Assembly: GCA_951813555.1 (NCBI GenBank)
Contig: OX638344.1
Coordinates: 2,075,076 to 2,139,075, forward strand
Direction: 5' to 3'
Length of the DNA: 64,000 bases
Source: an uncultured Acidimicrobiales bacterium
Lineage (GTDB): Bacteria > Actinomycetota > Acidimicrobiia > Acidimicrobiales > Bin134
Position numbers and translations under genes: made by a program. The number at the start of each line of letters is the position of its first letter. Positions within the stretch are counted from its first letter, which is position 1. Under the pieces are notes generated by a model. It ran no database searches. It saw only the letters and a program-made list of their open reading frames with translations, and was not told the DNA's origin. Of this stretch, positions 18,172 to 26,070 are shown one piece after another.

Positions 18172-18917
18172 TGCACACCGATCCGATGGACATAGAGGTG
18201 GTCGTAGTGGGGACGGACAATCTTGTAGACCTCTTGGACCCGGTCAGGGGCAGTCGCGATATCGACAGGCGCTCGGGGTTGAGGCTCCAGCCCTCGGGAA
18301 TGGCGGAGGTTCTTGTGGAACGAGCCGCCGTCCCACCAGCTCACCTCATCGCGGGCACCGGGTTCCCAGTGCAGTGCCCGTTCGATAAAGGGAATCCCGA
18401 CGGCCTCGCACCAGGCCCGAACCACGGCAGAAGGATGTTCCAACAGGTCGTCGCTGTCGATCACCGGTGGAGTTGGCCCCTCTTTGTGCATCAGATGGTC
18501 GAACAAGGCCCGCTGTTCGGGAAAGCCGGTCTCTTTGATGTGAAAGTCGGGCCAATGCTTGTGCATTGAAGTGAGGGTCTTGGCCGGGTCGCGAATGATG
18601 AAGCTGTGGGTGAAGCGGTCAAAGAACTCATCGCTCCATAGAGCATCGAGATAGTGGGGGAAGTCCTTGATGAACACCGGGCCTTCGGCCGCTGCGGCCT
18701 GAACCATCTCCCACGCTGAATGGTAGGTGAGTCCAGGAGTCCGCACGCTGTCAGGTTTCCGACGAGGCCAGTCGGGGGACTCGCCTTGATACCAGACTTC
18801 GCCGAAGGGTTCGTGAAAACAGGTTATGTCGCCTCGCACCCGCATTATCCACTCAAACGCAGTGGACGTCGATCGGGGCACAGCCCACAGTGCGAGGATC
18901 CTCTGGTTGGACGTCAT
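18168..18917 (-). CDS. Sulfotransferase family protein
   Basis: A 249-residue P-loop protein. The 5'-phosphosulfate-binding loop is AVPRSTSTAFEW near the N-terminus and the 3'-phosphate motif is FIIRDPAKTLTSMHK, both typical of PAPS-dependent sulfotransferases of the short bacterial branch. ATG 18917 is preferred: it begins right before the conserved first strand, and it overlaps the stop codon of the broken upstream gene in ATGA (18914-18917), a relic of translational coupling. Acceptor unknown; cotranscribed with an F420-type protein and an MDR dehydrogenase. Confidence 0.82.
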   Translation of the reverse strand: MTSNQRILALWAVPRSTSTAFEWIMRVRGDITCFHEPFGEVWYQGESPDWPRRKPDSVRTPGLTYHSAWEMVQAAAAEGPVFIKDFPHYLDALWSDEFFDRFTHSFIIRDPAKTLTSMHKHWPDFHIKETGFPEQRALFDHLMHKEGPTPPVIDSDDLLEHPSAVVRAWCEAVGIPFIERALHWEPGARDEVSWWDGGSFHKNLRHSRGLEPQPRAPVDIATAPDRVQEVYKIVRPHYDHLYVHRIGVQ

Positions 18918-19075
18918 GTCAGCATCGACAACAGTGTGCCGTAACCCGGTGAAGCGGATAGGCCCAACTCGGCCAACATGGCCCATTAGAGAGCATTGTC
19001 CGACGCCACCACCGGCGTACCGGTCAGCTCTTCCACATTCTCCACCACCTGGAGCATGCGAAACCCGGCACTGGT
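18914..19075 (-). pseudogene. C-terminal remnant of an Asp/Glu racemase (maleate isomerase/arylmalonate decarboxylase-like) gene, interrupted by TAA
   Basis: Reading on the minus strand, GFRMLQVVENVEELTGTPVV and ASDNAL match the C-terminal end of maleate cis-trans isomerase/Asp-Glu racemase proteins, where a conserved PVV-x-SN-A is followed by a W-containing helix. Here a TAA (18988-18986) replaces the residue after ASDNAL, yet the frame continues as WAMLAELGLSASPGYGTLL before ending in a TGA that overlaps the sulfotransferase ATG. A nonsense mutation plus loss of the whole 5' part marks it as a pseudogene. Confidence 0.68.
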
Positions 19076-19390
19076 CTGCACGTGGCCTGTCTCTTCTTGG
19101 GCTCGCCGGGTCATGAGCGCTTCGCGGCCCACAAAGCTGCCCTTTTCTGGCTTGACGAAACGATGCAGACCGGCTTTGTCCGGACCTGCATCGTGGGTGA
19201 GGTCGCGGCTGATCATGTACTGCTTCTCCATCCGCAATGAATCGAGCGCATGGTTACCCACGTTGGCTACGCCTAGGTCCTGACCGGCTTCCCAAAGGGC
19301 CTCGTACAAGACGCCCAGTTGTTCGGTGGGCGCGTGCAGCTCCCATCCCAACTCCCCGGTGAAGCCGTACGCCGCATGCAGCTTTTCCTT
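19076..19390 (-). pseudogene. Internal fragment of a GcvT-family gene
   Basis: The minus-strand frame reads AAYGFTGELGWELHAP, then VGNHALDSLRMEKQY and FVKPEKGSFVGREAL. This is the central T-protein signature (GELGWE) and the following block. An in-frame TGA (19396-19394) lies just upstream, so the folate-binding N-terminal half is missing. After GREALMTRRAQEE the sequence no longer follows the T-protein barrel and merges in frame with the racemase remnant. It is therefore an internal piece with both ends lost, not a functional 121-residue protein. Confidence 0.68.
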
Positions 19391-19612
19391 ACCTCAGGGG
19401 AGGTCCTCGAGCGAACCGTCCATGGTCAGAAGGAATCGATGCACGATCCGCTATGTTCCGAAGAACTTGACGCCAAGTTCCAGGCCCTTGTCTCTTACCG
19501 GGTTGCTGAAGACCTGCCTGCCCTGCTGCGGCAAGCTCCTGATGAACCCGACCTATCTGCTTCGGACCTCGCCCGCGTCCTTCGCGAAAGCAGCAAGCAA
19601 TGGGCCGACTGA
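19391..19612 (+). pseudogene. C-terminal remnant of an MmgE/PrpD-family gene
   Basis: The plus-strand frame reads SGEVLERTVHGQKESMHDPL then CSEELDAKFQALVSYRVAED, which corresponds to the end of MmgE/PrpD (2-methylcitrate dehydratase-like) proteins: the last beta strand, then NP-L-(S/T)-x-EEL-xx-KF and two closing helices. It ends normally at a TGA (19610-19612). No start or N-terminal domain exists; the similarity stops abruptly at about 19390, exactly where the opposing GcvT fragment begins. Confidence 0.62.
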
Positions 19613-19636
19613 CTGAGAGTGGGGCAAACTGGTGAC

Positions 19637-20794
19637 ATGCCTAGCACTGAGCTTGTCATCGACGTGGACACCCATGTGACTGAGCCCCCTGACACATTCG
19701 TTTCCCGGGTTCCGGCCAAATTGAAGGACCGGGTGCCTCGTGTCGAGCGCACCGCCGAGGGCAAAGATCACTGGTTCGTGGGAGGAGAGGTGTTCTCGTC
19801 GGTGGGAATGACCGCGGTGGCCGGCTGGCCGGAGCCATTTCCTGCTGGCCCTTCGGTGTTCGAGGAGATCCACCCGGCGGCCTATGACGCCAGTGAGCGA
19901 TTGAAGCTCATGGACGAGCAGGGAATCTGGGCCCAGGTGCTCTATCCGAACGTCGGTGGCTTTGGGGCGCAGCACTTCTTGAAGCTGAAAGACCGCGAGC
20001 TGATGCTGGCCTGCGTCCAGGCCTACAACAACTTCCAGCTCGACTGGATATCGCCCGACCCCCGGCGGTTCGTGGCCGTCATCTCGACTCCCTTCTGGGA
20101 CATCGACGACACGGTGGCCGAAGTCGCCCGGTGCGCCGAACTCGGCCACCGGGCTGTCTTGTTCACCGGAGAGCCGCAGCGGTTCGGCCTGCCTTTGCTC
20201 GGCGACCCCCACTGGGACCCGCTGTGGTCGGTGGCCCAGGAGGCTGGACTACCCATCAGCTTCCACATCGGCAGCGGCGACACCACAACCGGCTTCACCC
20301 CTGAGCGGATGGCGGCGCACGGCAAGCCTTCGACCTACGCCTACGCGTCGCTGGAGATGTTCCTGAAGAACGGAATCCAGCTCACCGACCTGCTGGGGTC
20401 CGGTGTGCTGGCCCGGTACCCCGATCTCAAGTTCGTCTCGGTGGAGAGTGGCATCGGCTTCATCCCCTTCGTGCTCGAGGCGGTTGACCACTCCTTCCAT
20501 GAATGCGGCGGCCTCGATCACGCCCCCAACTTCGAGATGCTGCCCAGCGAGTACTTCCGACGCCAGGTTTATGCCTGCTACTGGTTCGAGGAGACCGCTC
20601 CCCAGCGGCTGCTCGACAAGATCGGCGTCGACAACGTGCTGTTCGAGACCGACTTCCCCCACCCGACCTGCCTCTACGGCAACGTGCGCGAGCGAATCGA
20701 GGCCTCGCTTGCCGGCCATTCCCAAGAAGTCAGGCGCAAGCTGCTGTGGGAGAACGCAGCCGCCCTCTACCGCATCGAGGGTCCTGAAGGATAG
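19637..20794 (+). CDS. Amidohydrolase family protein (PF04909 type)
   Basis: A 385-residue TIM-barrel hydrolase/decarboxylase. The N-terminal metal strand is IDVDTHVTEP, the strand-5 His is in SFHIGSGD, and FETDFPHPTC carries the catalytic Asp. ATG 19637 is preferred over GTG 19619 because conserved sequence starts immediately after it. It resembles the other two amidohydrolases here in motif order but is clearly distinct from the 1471 copy, so recent duplication is not indicated. Likely substrate: a ring-fission or acyl product, by family only. Confidence 0.87.
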   Translation: MPSTELVIDVDTHVTEPPDTFVSRVPAKLKDRVPRVERTAEGKDHWFVGGEVFSSVGMTAVAGWPEPFPAGPSVFEEIHPAAYDASERLKLMDEQGIWAQVLYPNVGGFGAQHFLKLKDRELMLACVQAYNNFQLDWISPDPRRFVAVISTPFWDIDDTVAEVARCAELGHRAVLFTGEPQRFGLPLLGDPHWDPLWSVAQEAGLPISFHIGSGDTTTGFTPERMAAHGKPSTYAYASLEMFLKNGIQLTDLLGSGVLARYPDLKFVSVESGIGFIPFVLEAVDHSFHECGGLDHAPNFEMLPSEYFRRQVYACYWFEETAPQRLLDKIGVDNVLFETDFPHPTCLYGNVRERIEASLAGHSQEVRRKLLWENAAALYRIEGPEG

Positions 20795-20851
20795 TGCTGA
20801 GAAGCGATCGCGATACCGCGAGTCAGGCGCTCTTTACTCAGTGGTCAGTGG

Positions 20852-21499
20852 CTAGTCGCCGGGGGCAACGGCAGAGTCGAATTGGCCCAAGATCAACTCT
20901 TTGAGGTTGCGGAGTCGGGATTCGACGTTGGTCTGGTTCAGCGGCGAGCCGGCGACCGCCAAACTGCACAGACCGCTGGCGGCCGCATCGGTGAGCGCCA
21001 TCAGCCGGTCAGAGGTCTCTTGGTCAACATGGGTACCGAAGAATGCGGCACAAGCGTCCGCTAACCCTTGGAACTCCCGTGCCTCATACCACTCCGCCAG
21101 CTCGTCGGATCGCTCCTCCATCGCGTAGTAGGAACTGAATGCCGCACAGAAGCGGATTGCAGATTCCTGCGACGGGTATGCGGCGAAGAGAGCGCTTAGA
21201 CAGTGGCGGGCAGCTTCAAGGCCGCTGAATCCCGAAGGGATCTCTGCCCGGGTGGCCTCGAGAATCGATTCGAGCATTCGGTTGTATACCTCGAAGGCAA
21301 TTGCGCCGCACTCCGGGAAGTGGCGGTATACAGTGACTCTGCTCACGCCTGCCTGCTCAGCGATCTCTCCCATCGTTGTGGAAGCGATTCCCTGCTCCAA
21401 GAACAACACCTGGCCCGCCTCGATGATCGCAGAACGGCTGTTCGTGCTCAGATCCTCGTGATCTGCGCGGTACTTCCTAAGCTTGCTAGAGCCTGCCAT
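20852..21499 (-). CDS. TetR family transcriptional regulator
   Basis: A 215-residue regulator. The DNA-binding domain is residues about 15-65: AIIEAGQVLFLEQGIASTTM, then the helix-turn-helix EIAEQAGVSRVTVYRHFPE. The remaining helical part is the ligand-binding and dimer domain. ATG 21499 is used rather than the far upstream start at 21640, which would add 47 residues without family resemblance. It is divergent from a GH20-like glycosidase across 162 bp holding a TGTCGT/ACGACA inverted repeat, so it may control itself and that gene. Confidence 0.88.
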   Translation of the reverse strand: MAGSSKLRKYRADHEDLSTNSRSAIIEAGQVLFLEQGIASTTMGEIAEQAGVSRVTVYRHFPECGAIAFEVYNRMLESILEATRAEIPSGFSGLEAARHCLSALFAAYPSQESAIRFCAAFSSYYAMEERSDELAEWYEAREFQGLADACAAFFGTHVDQETSDRLMALTDAAASGLCSLAVAGSPLNQTNVESRLRNLKELILGQFDSAVAPGD

Positions 21500-21610
21500 T
21501 TGGGCAAGTTTACACCTTAAGGAGCAATTTGTCGCATCTTGAATGGGGCAGACACCATCTCTGCCAGATCTACTCTTGTTTACTGTTTCGCTATGAACTA
21601 TGTGTTCAAG

Positions 21611-21639
21611 TGTCGTGTTGAATATGGAGGTATACGACA
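21611..21639. promoter_or_regulatory. Inverted repeat, candidate TetR operator
   Basis: TGTCGT (21611-21616) and ACGACA (21634-21639) are perfect inverted half-sites with 23 bp between their starts, in the divergent spacer between the TetR gene and the GH20-like gene. Position and symmetry suggest an operator; the half-site spacing is wider than most TetR sites, so this is tentative. Confidence 0.3.
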
Positions 21640-21661
21640 ATTGACTTGCTCTGGGGGATAG

Positions 21662-23134
21662 GTGTTCGAGCGACGGGCTTACATGCTGGATGTCTCCAGG
21701 GACCGTGTCCCCACGCGGGACACTCTGGAGTGGTTAGCGGACGCATTGGGGGCACTTGGATTCAATGAGCTCCAACTCTATGTGGAGCACAGCTACGCCT
21801 ACACAGGACATAAACAAGTGTGGGAGGGGGCTTCACCCTTAACTGCTGAGGACTTGAGATGGTTGGATCGCGCATGCGAGGCCCGCGGCATCGACCTAGT
21901 GGGCAATATGAACTGCTTTGGCCACATGGAGCGATGGCTGGCCCACGAGCGGTATCGCGTTCTCGCCGAGTGTCCCGATGGCGCGCCCGCCCTCTTCGGC
22001 TCAGGCACCATGCGGCCAGGATGTCTGGCTCCGACAGTCGAGAACGCCGCGTTCGGTGTGGCTTTGGCAGGAGAGTTGGCTCGGGCCATCCGCGGCCGCC
22101 GCCTTCACATCGGCGGTGATGAGCCGTTTGATTTGGGAGAAGGCGTATCGGCTTCGGATGTTGTGGAGCGAGGCCGGGAAACCGTGTATATCGAGCACTT
22201 GTCGCGGATAATCACCCCGCTCGTAGACGATGGCTATGAGGTGATGTTCTGGGCCGACCAATTCCGCCGAGACCGCTCCCTTGTCTCCAGGATTCCCAAT
22301 GGGGCGACCCCGGTTGTCTGGAACTACGAGGCCCCTTCGGATAGCGGGTGGATGTCCCTTCTTCCGCCCGAACTGATCGACCGGCTTGGCTTGCCTGACG
22401 ACATGCATCTGGGTTTCCAGTCCCATGCCCGTTTGTTCATCGAAGCGGGGAAACCCTTTTGGGTGGCTCCCGGAACCAGCAGTTGGAACACTCTCATCGG
22501 CCGCAATCTGAATGCGGCCGCCAACATTGCCGATGCCGCGGCTGTTGGCACCTCCTGCGGGTCGCCCGGCTTCCTGTTGACCGACTGGTGGGACAACGGG
22601 CATTTTCAGCCGCTGCCGGTCTCCCTCCCCTCCATGGTGCGGGGCGGCGCAGCCGCCTCAGGAGCGCCCATCGAAGACGACGCCCTAGTGGCCGGGCGCA
22701 TCGACGACCTATTGGGCTGTGAGAAGGGAGTCGGAGCGTTGATCGACCGCTTGGGCTGTGTCGGCGAAGAGCTGGGAATGGTGTCTCCCAACTCCAGTCC
22801 CATCTTCACTTCGCTGTGCCCCACCGGAATCCCCGGCTTCGGAGAGCCCGACCCAGAGGCAGTCGCCCGCGGGGTGGAGGTGCTCGCTGAGGCCAGGGAG
22901 CGGTTCTCCCAGCCGATCGGCGGTCCTCGGGGCGCAGTAGTGGCAGCTGAGATGGCGGCGGCTTGTCAACTAGCCGAACTCGGGTTGCGGCGGCTCGCTG
23001 CGAAGCACGGCCTCGATATCGAAACTCCCGCGGCCCGCGAATTCGATGAGGCGGTGCGGGCGCAGCGCGCAGCATGGCTGCTCTCCAGCCGGCCTGGTGG
23101 CCTAGACGATTCGATCGACAAGCTACTCCCCTAG
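21662..23134 (+). CDS. Glycoside hydrolase family 20-like (beta-N-acetylhexosaminidase)
   Basis: A 490-residue protein consisting of a (beta/alpha)8 barrel without the usual N-terminal GH20b domain. The barrel starts at RRAYMLDVSRDRVPT with a substrate-binding Arg; NCFGHMERW resembles the conserved strand-3 region. RLHIGGDEPFDLG holds the catalytic pair Asp153-Glu154 of substrate-assisted hexosaminidases, and VMFWADQF, WNYE and TSSWN line the pocket. No signal peptide is visible. It probably releases terminal N-acetylglucosamine or N-acetylgalactosamine inside the cell. Likely under the divergent TetR protein. Confidence 0.78.
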   Translation: MFERRAYMLDVSRDRVPTRDTLEWLADALGALGFNELQLYVEHSYAYTGHKQVWEGASPLTAEDLRWLDRACEARGIDLVGNMNCFGHMERWLAHERYRVLAECPDGAPALFGSGTMRPGCLAPTVENAAFGVALAGELARAIRGRRLHIGGDEPFDLGEGVSASDVVERGRETVYIEHLSRIITPLVDDGYEVMFWADQFRRDRSLVSRIPNGATPVVWNYEAPSDSGWMSLLPPELIDRLGLPDDMHLGFQSHARLFIEAGKPFWVAPGTSSWNTLIGRNLNAAANIADAAAVGTSCGSPGFLLTDWWDNGHFQPLPVSLPSMVRGGAAASGAPIEDDALVAGRIDDLLGCEKGVGALIDRLGCVGEELGMVSPNSSPIFTSLCPTGIPGFGEPDPEAVARGVEVLAEARERFSQPIGGPRGAVVAAEMAAACQLAELGLRRLAAKHGLDIETPAAREFDEAVRAQRAAWLLSSRPGGLDDSIDKLLP

Positions 23135-23160
23135 CGACGGTTGAATAGAGTTCCTCGAGT

Positions 23161-23931
23161 ATGGAGATCCGGCGGCTGGCAGGGGCCCTAGGTGCGGAGG
23201 TGCTCGGGCTCGATCTGACCGCTGGAATCGCCGACAGCGCATTTGCCGCTGTGCGCGACTCCCTCCACCAGCACGGAGTCATCTGCATCCGCGATCAGGG
23301 AGCGATGGCCCCTGAAGACCAGCTCGCCTTTGCCGCCCAGTGGGGAGACATCTCAATCCATCCCTATGTGCCGTCCATCGAGGGTTACCCGGGGATCATG
23401 AAGATCTACGACCCGAACCCCATCACCCAGACTTGGCACTCCGACTCGACTCATATGAGCGAGCCCCATGCCTACACCCTGCTGCTCGCCCGGGCCTTGC
23501 CCGCCGTGGGTGCTGACACGATGTTTGCCAGCGCAGTCAAAGCGTTCCAGTCCCTATCACCCGGATTGCAGGCCATGCTCCGTACCCTTTCCGCCGTTCA
23601 CGAGGGCACCAGTCTGGCCGCCGATGCCGGCTTGGACCACGAAGCGGTGGTGGCTGTCCACCCGGTGGTTAGGGCCCATCCCGACACCGGTGCCGAAGCG
23701 CTGTTTGTCAACGACAACTACGTGACCCGCATCGACGGATGGACCCCAGAGGAGAGCCAGCCCCTGCTGGAATACCTCTACGGGGTCATAGGGCGCTACG
23801 AGAACACCTATCGGCATCGCTGGCGCGACGGCGACCTGGTGATCTGGGACAACCGGTCTACCCAGCATGCCGTCGTTGGAGATGTGACCGGCGAGGAGAG
23901 AGTGCTCCACCGGGTCACCATCGCCGGCTAG
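23161..23931 (+). CDS. TauD/TfdA family Fe(II)/2-oxoglutarate dioxygenase
   Basis: A 256-residue double-stranded beta-helix oxygenase. The iron triad is His93 and Asp95 (WHSDST) with distal His236 (TQHAVVGD); Arg247 or Arg251 (ERVLHRVT) should bind the 2-oxoglutarate carboxylate. The N-terminus LGAEVLGLDLTAG is the standard TauD opening. Family members hydroxylate taurine, 2,4-D, alkyl sulfates or related acids; substrate unassigned. It starts 26 bp after the GH20-like gene. Confidence 0.9.
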   Translation: MEIRRLAGALGAEVLGLDLTAGIADSAFAAVRDSLHQHGVICIRDQGAMAPEDQLAFAAQWGDISIHPYVPSIEGYPGIMKIYDPNPITQTWHSDSTHMSEPHAYTLLLARALPAVGADTMFASAVKAFQSLSPGLQAMLRTLSAVHEGTSLAADAGLDHEAVVAVHPVVRAHPDTGAEALFVNDNYVTRIDGWTPEESQPLLEYLYGVIGRYENTYRHRWRDGDLVIWDNRSTQHAVVGDVTGEERVLHRVTIAG

Positions 23932-23935
23932 CTCA

Positions 23936-25513
23936 TCACGCGGTCAACCGGGCCAGCCGATCCAGATGCTCGGCAGTGGAACCTCCCCGAGCCTGGGCCG
24001 CCCAGGCCCGCCGGCTGAACGGCGCGAGATAGTGGTCGTCGTAGTAGCCGTCGGCGCCGTGCAGTTGATGGGCGCCGGCCAGAACGTCGAGCGAGGCCTC
24101 GTTGGCCGTCACCTTGGCCGCGGACACCAGGTAGTCGTGCTGGGGGCCGGCAGGGGCGAGGACGGCCTCCGCCGTTGTCAGCTCCATGGCCTCAACCGCG
24201 ATGGCCATGTCCACGAAGCGATGGCGGGCCGCCTGGAAATCTCCCACCTTCTTCCCGTACAGCGGCCTCTTGAGCGCATGCTGGGCGGTCAAGGCCAAGA
24301 CTTGACGGGCCTGTACCGCCTGCTCAGCGCAAGCAGAAAGAACAGGGTCATTGGGGGTTGCAGCCGGGGGAGCGGCTGCCGACAGGTCGCGGTTCAACAG
24401 TTCTGACGCAATCATGTCTCGGTGGGTCTCGTTCGCTCCGACCGACAAGGTGGGGTGAATGGCCTCAAGGGCGTCATAGGCATACGGCGGACCATCCTCA
24501 AACATTGGAGTCCAGTCGGTTTCACTCTGCTCCGCTCTTGACAGGGCTGTGCGGGCGATGTCCTGGAGGAGCTCAGTAGATGCCACCTTGACCACCGATG
24601 CCTCATAGGCAATGGGCCGGCCAGCCTCCTCGAAGTCGATCAGCCTCTGGCCGAAGGCCCGGATTCGAGCCGCGGCCGCGTGCAGCCTGGCTCGTTCCGG
24701 CGGGGAAACTCCTGCTGGGAGCCGCTGCAACCACTGCTCCGTCCATCCGTAGTGGGCCAATGAGCCTCGTTCCGCGGCCACTGCGGCCATGACTTGCGAC
24801 CACCCGGCGCCAACCTCGCCCAGCACGCAGTCGTCATCGAGTCGCACCCGGCGAAGGTCGATCTCGCCGAGAGTCCAGCGGTTGATAGTGGACCTCCGCT
24901 TGATCTCGACTCCGGGAGCATCCAGGGGAACCAAGAACATGGACATCGACAGGCGGGCACTTCCCTTGGGATCAGTCACGGCCAACACCACGGCCACGTC
25001 GGCCTTGTGGGCGCCCGTAACGTGCGACTTGGTTCCCGCAAGAACCCAACCGCCAGAGTCCCTCACTCCGGTGGTGGAGATGGCCGCCAGGTCGTTGCCG
25101 GCACCGGCCTCGCTATAAGCGATGGCGCCCAAGATCTCCCCCGAGACCATTGGCGCTAGCCATTGGTTCTTCTGGGCTTGGCTCCCGAAGCGTGAGAGCA
25201 CAGACCCGCACAGTGTCACGCCGGTGTCGATGGACGGCGCACCGTGGAAGGCGGCCTCCAGGTCGTACACGTGCTTCCAGGCTCGAGATCGGCCTTGGCC
25301 GCCGTCGGCCACCGGCAATGCGACGGCCAGCATGCCCCGGTTAGCAGCCTCCTTCTGGTGGCGTCGCTCGAAGTCCAGATCGAGGCCGGTCAGATCGGTG
25401 GGATCGACGTGCTCGGCCACGTTGTCCGAGGCCATCTCAGCAACCAGAAAATCTCGGATCTGGCGGCGCCACTGGGCGAACTCTGGGCTTAGTCGGAGTT
25501 CTGTGAGCCGCAT
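23936..25513 (-). CDS. Acyl-CoA dehydrogenase family protein, unusual long form
   Basis: A 525-residue flavoprotein. Residues about 1-260 are the normal N-terminal and middle ACAD domains (GAIAYSEAGAGNDLAA is the FAD/substrate loop). After about 260 there are two stretches that look like C-terminal four-helix segments: one entered by VAAERGSLAHYGWTEQW, a second by RPLYGKKVGDFQAARHRFVDM. The usual catalytic Glu region near the end reads GADGYYDDHYLAPFSRR, with no obvious Glu. ATG 25513 replaces an upstream TTG (25519). It may be a fused two-subunit enzyme, as in steroid-type FadE proteins, or inactive at one site. Confidence 0.72.
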   Translation of the reverse strand: MRLTELRLSPEFAQWRRQIRDFLVAEMASDNVAEHVDPTDLTGLDLDFERRHQKEAANRGMLAVALPVADGGQGRSRAWKHVYDLEAAFHGAPSIDTGVTLCGSVLSRFGSQAQKNQWLAPMVSGEILGAIAYSEAGAGNDLAAISTTGVRDSGGWVLAGTKSHVTGAHKADVAVVLAVTDPKGSARLSMSMFLVPLDAPGVEIKRRSTINRWTLGEIDLRRVRLDDDCVLGEVGAGWSQVMAAVAAERGSLAHYGWTEQWLQRLPAGVSPPERARLHAAAARIRAFGQRLIDFEEAGRPIAYEASVVKVASTELLQDIARTALSRAEQSETDWTPMFEDGPPYAYDALEAIHPTLSVGANETHRDMIASELLNRDLSAAAPPAATPNDPVLSACAEQAVQARQVLALTAQHALKRPLYGKKVGDFQAARHRFVDMAIAVEAMELTTAEAVLAPAGPQHDYLVSAAKVTANEASLDVLAGAHQLHGADGYYDDHYLAPFSRRAWAAQARGGSTAEHLDRLARLTA

Positions 25514-25537
25514 TTCCAACCAGGGCCGAATGCCGGG

Positions 25538-26008
25538 TCAGCAGTCGGCGCAGTGGCCGTGAAGGTCGAGGCTGTGATGGATGGGAGTGAATCCGGTCTG
25601 GGATGCAATGTCAGACAGACTCTGGTCCACAAGGATTTCCACGTCGCTGCCAAGGTGAATGTCCTCGATAGAACCGCAGCGGATGCAGATTAGATGGTGG
25701 TGATGTCCCAGTAGGGGCTCGGCCAATTCGAAGTGCGTGTGGTCGCCTCCGGCGCTGAGCCTTCTGATGACCCCGCTCCGAACCAACACGTCCAGGTTGC
25801 GGTACGCCGAACTCTGGGCGAGGTCTGGGTCGGCGGCCACGATGTCTGGCAGCGTCATCGGCTGGTTGGCCTGGGCCAGCACCTCAACCAGTTGTCTTCG
25901 GCCAGAGGTGTAGCGATGCTCCTGCCGTGCCAATCTGGCCCCAATATGCAGGTGCATTTCCGCCAGATAGTCCTCATCGCCGGGTACGGGAAGCGATTCC
26001 GCAGTCAT
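25538..26008 (-). CDS. zur: Fur family regulator, probably zinc-responsive (Zur)
   Basis: A 156-residue Fur protein. The winged helix spans about residues 30-90 (RRQLVEVLAQANQPMTLPDI, SSAYRNLDVLVRSGVIRRL). The metal region contains HTHFEL, GHHHHLICIRCG and the terminal HGHCADC, giving the two CxxC pairs of the structural zinc site. Zur rather than Fur is inferred from the neighbourhood: it is divergent from a ZnuA-like binding protein, followed by permease and zinc exporter genes. A candidate operator lies between it and znuA. Confidence 0.85.
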   Translation of the reverse strand: MTAESLPVPGDEDYLAEMHLHIGARLARQEHRYTSGRRQLVEVLAQANQPMTLPDIVAADPDLAQSSAYRNLDVLVRSGVIRRLSAGGDHTHFELAEPLLGHHHHLICIRCGSIEDIHLGSDVEILVDQSLSDIASQTGFTPIHHSLDLHGHCADC

Positions 26009-26033
26009 CTGGGTTCAGTATTCCACTGGATGC

Positions 26034-26063
26034 TTGCAAATGACACTCATTCCCAAATATTGT
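26034..26063 (+). promoter_or_regulatory. Candidate znuA promoter with embedded Zur operator
   Basis: TTGCAA (26034-26039) and TATTGT (26058-26063) are spaced 18 bp, like -35 and -10 elements. Between them AATGA-CAC-TCATT (26039-26051) is a perfect inverted repeat of the AT-rich type bound by Fur/Zur proteins. The TATTGT ends 7 nt before the GTG start at 26071, so transcription would begin at or next to the start codon (leaderless). Repressor bound here would block RNA polymerase. Confidence 0.5.
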
Positions 26064-26070
26064 AACGGGA

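Noticed and set aside
18986..19351. A 121-residue protein on the minus strand
   Set aside because: It combines an internal GcvT fragment with a racemase-type C-terminal fragment and lacks a start in either family; treated as two pseudogene remnants.
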